Source: Ureibacillus thermosphaericus
Lineage (GTDB): Bacteria; Bacillota; Bacilli; Bacillales_A; Planococcaceae
Reading direction: 5' to 3'
Length of the DNA stretch: 51,031 nucleotides
Assembly: GCF_012396605.1 (NCBI RefSeq)
Contig: NZ_JAAXPW010000024.1
Span: forward strand, 1 to 51,031
The notes under the pieces were generated by a model. The model saw only the letters and a list, made by a program, of their open reading frames with translations, was not told the DNA's origin and did no database searches. Shown piece by piece: positions 45,848 to 51,031 of the stretch. Each line of letters starts with the position of its first letter. Within the stretch, counting starts at the first letter, position 1. Made by a program: the position numbers and the translations under genes.

Positions 45848-45902
45848 TATAATAATGGAGGGTAAAAGGAGTGGTGGAATAACCCATCGCTTCTTATTTT
45901 TT
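45848..45902 (+). terminator. -10 element and hairpin with T-tract between gap and pgk
   Basis: TATAAT at 45848-45853 has no clear -35. AAGGAGTGGTGG (45866-45877) pairs along all 12 positions, with three G-T pairs, with CCATCGCTTCTT (45884-45895), then ATTTTTT. It may terminate gap; it could also be the first structure in a transcript started at the TATAAT. Confidence 0.65.
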
Positions 45903-45984
45903 GCTAATCAAATTGGAACAATAATTCAATAACTGTTGTCTTATATTAATGTGGAATGACGGTAAACACTTAGGAGGTTACTTC

Positions 45985-47169
45985 ATGTTTTCGAAAAAGA
46001 CGATGAATGATATTGACGTACAAGGAAAAAGAGTATTTGTACGTGTAGACTTTAACGTGCCAATGGAAAATGAAGCAGTAGTTGACGATACAAGAATTCG
46101 TGCAGCTATTCCAACTATTCAACAATTATCAGAAAAAGGTGCAAAGGTGATTTTAGCTTCCCACTTAGGTCGTCCTAAAGGTGAAGTAAAAGAAGATATG
46201 CGTTTAACAGCTGTTGGAGAGCGCCTTTCTCAACTAATGAATAAACCAGTTAAAAAATTGGATGAATCCATTGGAGAGCTTGTAGAGAAAACGGTAAATG
46301 AAATGCAAAATGGGGACATTGTGTTACTTGAAAATGTCCGTTTCCATAAAGGTGAAGAAAAAAATGACGAAGAGCTAGCTAAACAATTTGCTAAGTTAGC
46401 GGATATCTACGTAAATGATGCATTTGGTGCTGCTCATCGTGCTCATGCTTCCACTGAAGGAATTGCAAAATACATTCCAGCAGTTTCTGGATTGTTAATG
46501 GAAAAAGAATTAGAAGTATTAGGAAAAGCTTTATCCAATCCTGAAAGACCATTTACTGCCATCATTGGTGGAGCAAAAGTAAAGGATAAAATCGGTGTCA
46601 TCGAAAACTTGCTTGATAAAGTGGACAACTTAATTATCGGCGGCGGACTTTCCTTTACATTTATCAAAGCGCAAGGTTATGAAATTGGAAAATCTTTATT
46701 AGAAGAAGATAAAATAGAATTAGCTCGCGGCTTCATTGAAAAAGCGAAAGAAAAAGGCGTTAACTTCTACATGCCAATCGATGCAGTTGTAGCAAAAGAA
46801 TTTTCACCAGATGCAGAAGCGAAAGTGGTAGATATCGATCAAATTCCAGAAGACTACATGGGCTTAGATATTGGACCAAAAACAGCTGAAAAATATGCAG
46901 AAGTGATTAACAATTCCAATCTAATTATTTGGAATGGACCTATGGGCGTATTTGAAATGGACAAATTCGCTAACGGAACGAAAAAAGTTGCAGAAGCGAT
47001 GGCCGAAACAAAAGGGTATACTATTATTGGTGGTGGAGATTCTGCCGCTGCAGTTGAAAAATTCAACTTAGCTGAAAAGATGGATCACATTTCAACGGGT
47101 GGAGGAGCTTCTCTAGAATTGATGGAAGGTAAAATTTTACCTGGTATTGCCGCGTTGAACGACAAATAA
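45985..47169 (+). CDS. pgk: phosphoglycerate kinase
   Basis: 394 residues. Makes ATP from 1,3-bisphosphoglycerate. N-terminal [18 protein letters not shown] and the basic-patch regions; C-terminal nucleotide site [10 protein letters not shown] and [15 protein letters not shown] 45985 behind TAGGAGG; the frame runs 12 codons further upstream without family support. First gene of the pgk-tpiA-gpmI run. Confidence 0.97.
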   Translation: MFSKKTMNDIDVQGKRVFVRVDFNVPMENEAVVDDTRIRAAIPTIQQLSEKGAKVILASHLGRPKGEVKEDMRLTAVGERLSQLMNKPVKKLDESIGELVEKTVNEMQNGDIVLLENVRFHKGEEKNDEELAKQFAKLADIYVNDAFGAAHRAHASTEGIAKYIPAVSGLLMEKELEVLGKALSNPERPFTAIIGGAKVKDKIGVIENLLDKVDNLIIGGGLSFTFIKAQGYEIGKSLLEEDKIELARGFIEKAKEKGVNFYMPIDAVVAKEFSPDAEAKVVDIDQIPEDYMGLDIGPKTAEKYAEVINNSNLIIWNGPMGVFEMDKFANGTKKVAEAMAETKGYTIIGGGDSAAAVEKFNLAEKMDHISTGGGASLELMEGKILPGIAALNDK

Positions 47170-47182
47170 GGAGAGAAATTTA

Positions 47183-47944
47183 ATGCGTAAACCGATTATT
47201 GCTGCTAACTGGAAAATGTATAAAACCTTTGATGAGGCAGTGGAGTTTGTAGAGGCAATTAAAGACAGAATTCCTTCTGAGAATAAAGTGGATGCAGTTG
47301 TTTGCGCCCCAGCCTTGTATTTGCCAACCCTTGTGGAAATTGCTAAGGAAACAGACTTGGCTATTGGAGCTCAAAACATGCACTATGAGGAAGAAGGTGC
47401 TTTTACAGGCGAAATTAGTCCAAAACAGTTAGAGGCTATTCAAGTTGACTATGTTATTTTAGGTCATTCTGAGCGCCGTGAATATTTCAATGAAACAGAT
47501 GAAGCGGTAAATAAAAAAGTAAAAGCTGCTTTAGCTCACGGTATTGTTCCAATCGTATGCTGCGGGGAAACATTGGAAGAACGTGAAGCTGGCCTAACAG
47601 AAAAGAAAGTAACGAACCAAGTGAAAAAGGCTTTAGCTGACTTATCCCCAGAAGAAGTACAGCATATAGTTATCGCCTACGAACCAATTTGGGCAATCGG
47701 AACAGGTAAAACGGCTACGGCAGATGATGCAAATGCGGTATGTGGCCATATTCGCCAGGGAATTGAGGAATTGTTTGGAAAAGATGTGGCTGAAAACATT
47801 CGCATTCAATACGGTGGAAGTGTCAAGCCTGAAAATATTGAAGAATTATTATCAAAAGAACATATCGATGGCGCACTCGTTGGTGGTGCCAGCTTACAAG
47901 TTGAATCATATTTAAAATTATTGGAGGCGGGGGCAAATGCCTAG
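47183..47944 (+). CDS. tpiA: triosephosphate isomerase
   Basis: 253 residues. Catalytic Lys in AANWKMYK, His in [10 protein letters not shown], Glu in [10 protein letters not shown], and the flexible loop follows it (TGKTAT). Ends 8 bases inside gpmI. Confidence 0.98.
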   Translation: MRKPIIAANWKMYKTFDEAVEFVEAIKDRIPSENKVDAVVCAPALYLPTLVEIAKETDLAIGAQNMHYEEEGAFTGEISPKQLEAIQVDYVILGHSERREYFNETDEAVNKKVKAALAHGIVPIVCCGETLEEREAGLTEKKVTNQVKKALADLSPEEVQHIVIAYEPIWAIGTGKTATADDANAVCGHIRQGIEELFGKDVAENIRIQYGGSVKPENIEELLSKEHIDGALVGGASLQVESYLKLLEAGANA

Positions 47945-49478
47945 AAAGCCAGTCGCATTAATTATTTTAGACGGCTTTGCATTACGCGATGAAGTATTTG
48001 GTAATGCAGTGGCTCAAAGTAAGAAACCAAATTTTGATCGTTACTGGTCAACGTATCCACATGCAACTCTAACAGCATGTGGAGAAGCAGTTGGACTTCC
48101 AGAAGGCCAAATGGGTAATTCGGAAGTCGGACATTTAAATATTGGTGCTGGCCGAATCGTATACCAAAGCTTAACTCGAATTCATAAATCCATTCGTGAA
48201 GGTCAATTTTTCGAGAACGAAAAATTGCTTGGAGCAATCGAACATGTAAAGAACAATAATTCCAAACTCCACGTTATGGGGCTATTGTCAGATGGTGGGG
48301 TACATAGCCATTATGAGCATTTATTTGCATTATTGAAATTGGCAAAACGTCATGGCCTTGACGAAGTGTATGTTCACGGATTCTTAGATGGACGCGATGT
48401 AGGTCCGAAAACAGCAATTGGTTATATTGAAGAAACAGAAAGACAAATGGATGAAATCGGAATCGGAAAATTCGCTACGATTCATGGTCGTTATTACGCA
48501 ATGGACCGTGATAAACGCTGGGAACGAGTGGAATTATCTTACAAAGCTCTAGTTGATGGTATTGGTCATACTGCTGCTAGTGCAAAATTAGGTGTAGAAA
48601 ACTCCTATAATCGTGATGTAACTGATGAATTTGTCATTCCATTTGTCATTACTGAAGAAGGAAAACCAGTAGCAACCATTGACGCAAACGATGCAGTCAT
48701 TCATTTTAATTTCCGACCTGACCGCGCTATTCAGCTATCGACTATATTTACGAATGACAAATTTATCGCATTTAAGCTATCAGATAAGCATCCTGAAAAT
48801 TTAAAATTCGTCACATTTACTGAATATAGCGACGAAGTATATGCAGATGTAGTGTTTGAAAATGAAGATTTAATTAATACTGTAGGGGAAGTAATCTCAA
48901 GACACGGTTTAACGCAATTACGTATTGCTGAAACAGAAAAATACCCTCATGTTACATATTTCATGAGCGGCGGCAGAGAAGAGAAGTTTCCTGGTGAGGA
49001 AAGAATCTTAATTGCATCCCCAAAAGTAGCTACATATGATTTAAAACCTGAAATGAGTGCTTATGAAGTAACAGAGGCACTGCTTAATGAATTAGAAGCA
49101 GATAAATTCGATGCCATTATTTTAAATTACGCAAATCCTGACATGGTAGGACACAGCGGTATGTTAGAGCCGACAATTAAAGCAATCGAAGCAGTAGATG
49201 AATGCTTAGGCCGAGTTGTTGATAAAATTTTAGAACTTGGCGGCACTGCCATCATTACGGCAGACCATGGAAATTCTGATGAAGTGGTTACATTAGACGG
49301 CAAACCAATGACGGCTCATACAACAAATCCAGTACCAGTCATTATCACAAAACATGGTATTGAGATGAGAGAAAATGGAATTTTAGCCGATTTAGCACCA
49401 ACTATGTTAAAATTATTAAATATACCACAACCTGAAGAAATGACAGGACAACCACTTTTTGAGGTAGTGGAAAAGTAA
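47937..49478 (+). CDS. gpmI: 2,3-bisphosphoglycerate-independent phosphoglycerate mutase
   Basis: 513 residues, alkaline-phosphatase superfamily, manganese-dependent. Metal and nucleophile: ILDGFAL (Asp) and [14 protein letters not shown] (Ser about 62). Second metal cluster in [12 protein letters not shown] and [12 protein letters not shown] 47937 overlaps tpiA, with GGAGGCGGGGG before it. No terminator before eno; 86 bases separate them. Confidence 0.98.
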   Translation: MPRKPVALIILDGFALRDEVFGNAVAQSKKPNFDRYWSTYPHATLTACGEAVGLPEGQMGNSEVGHLNIGAGRIVYQSLTRIHKSIREGQFFENEKLLGAIEHVKNNNSKLHVMGLLSDGGVHSHYEHLFALLKLAKRHGLDEVYVHGFLDGRDVGPKTAIGYIEETERQMDEIGIGKFATIHGRYYAMDRDKRWERVELSYKALVDGIGHTAASAKLGVENSYNRDVTDEFVIPFVITEEGKPVATIDANDAVIHFNFRPDRAIQLSTIFTNDKFIAFKLSDKHPENLKFVTFTEYSDEVYADVVFENEDLINTVGEVISRHGLTQLRIAETEKYPHVTYFMSGGREEKFPGEERILIASPKVATYDLKPEMSAYEVTEALLNELEADKFDAIILNYANPDMVGHSGMLEPTIKAIEAVDECLGRVVDKILELGGTAIITADHGNSDEVVTLDGKPMTAHTTNPVPVIITKHGIEMRENGILADLAPTMLKLLNIPQPEEMTGQPLFEVVEK

Positions 49479-49552
49479 GAATATTGATTATGATTTTCGC
49501 TTAATTGTTATAAATATACCCAATCTCAGCTAAATTAAAATTTTTTATATAG

Positions 49553-50860
<1,308 letters not shown>

Positions 50861-50874
50861 CATGAATTGAACTG

Positions 50875-50910
50875 AACCGAGCTTCCGAAAAGCGGAGGCT
50901 CGGGTTTTTT
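50875..50910 (+). terminator. terminator of eno, used as intron insertion site
   Basis: CCGAGCTTCCG and CGGAGGCTCGG form an 11-bp stem with one G-T pair around a short loop, then TTTTTT (50905-50910). Confidence 0.93.
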
Positions 50911-50911
50911 A

Positions 50912-51031
50912 GTGCGCCTGGCATGGGTGTAATCTATAGGGTGTAAGTCCCGAACTGTGAAGGCAGAAGTAACAGTTAGCTTAACGCAAGGGTGTCCGTG
51001 GTGACGCGGAATCTGAAGGAAGCGAGCGGCA
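50912..51031 (+). mobile_element. 5' end of a group II intron, probably class IIC
   Basis: The sequence from GTGCGCC (50912) to the window edge has the conserved 5' and domain I elements of bacterial group II introns, for example TAGGGTGTAAGTCCCGAACTG, AACGCAAGGGTGTCCGTGG and GAATCTGAAGGAAGCGAG. It resembles my memory of the Geobacillus GsI-IIC intron. It starts one base after the T-tract of the eno terminator, which is the usual target of class IIC introns. The reverse-transcriptase gene would lie beyond the window. Confidence 0.88.

Overview
The window is chromosomal DNA of a low-GC, endospore-forming Firmicute of order Bacillales. Gene content and order match the Bacillus subtilis hemEHY, hprK-lgt-yvoD-ppaX-yvoF, his, yvcD-trxB-yvcI-rapZ-yvcK-whiA-crh, clpP and glycolytic loci. 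A Planococcaceae-type relative (Lysinibacillus/Ureibacillus-like) is my inference from protein style and AT-rich codons, not something proved here. A CotF-like coat gene supports sporulation.

Layout. 1-4.5 kb: heme metabolism, with the heme-degrading monooxygenase hmoB facing away from hemE-hemH-hemY. 4.58-5.08 kb: an array of about 24 tandem 21-bp units built on GTGCAC. 5.1-8.7 kb: an envelope-sensing operon (beta-propeller lipoprotein, response regulator, histidine kinase, FixH/YtkA-like lipoprotein with a His-rich tail). 9-10.2 kb: an orphan membrane-anchored protein and a 41-residue YhfH-type Cys-rich protein. 10.4-14.8 kb: a complete Bce-type peptide-antibiotic sensing and detoxification operon. 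14.8-19 kb: acyl-CoA synthetase, luxS, an EAL-HDOD protein and cytochrome c551. 19.1-23 kb: hprK-lgt-yvoD-ppaX-yvoF. 23.2-29 kb: hisZGDBHFI, which lacks hisA. 29.1-35.6 kb: yvcD, trxB, yvcI-rapZ-yvcK-whiA-crh. 35.7-37 kb: a possible structured RNA, clpP with a CtsR operator, and tRNA-Arg(CCG). 37-41.2 kb: an accessory-looking block with an ATP-grasp enzyme coupled to a chemoreceptor, partly flanked by a direct repeat, then almost 0.9 kb of gene-poor DNA. 41.3-44.6 kb: a polar amino-acid ABC transporter, a CotF-like protein and a glutaredoxin-like protein. 44.7-50.9 kb: gap, pgk, tpiA, gpmI, eno with no cggR. The window ends inside a group II intron that starts one base after the T-tract of the eno terminator.

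How it fits together. HprK and Crh, encoded about 15 kb apart, form one carbon-catabolite signalling pair; PpaX removes the pyrophosphate HprK makes when it dephosphorylates Ser-46. The his genes are translationally coupled. The glycolytic block covers triose phosphate to phosphoenolpyruvate. Several genes most likely start at TTG or GTG codons chosen by Shine-Dalgarno position (hemH, the 5162 lipoprotein, the Bce regulator, yvcD, bceB, the transporter lipoprotein).

Best candidates for something undescribed: the helically phased 21-bp array, the ATP-grasp/chemoreceptor pair in its repeat-flanked block, the structured RNA candidate between crh and clpP, and the paired 14-bp repeats in front of pgk where CggR control is absent.
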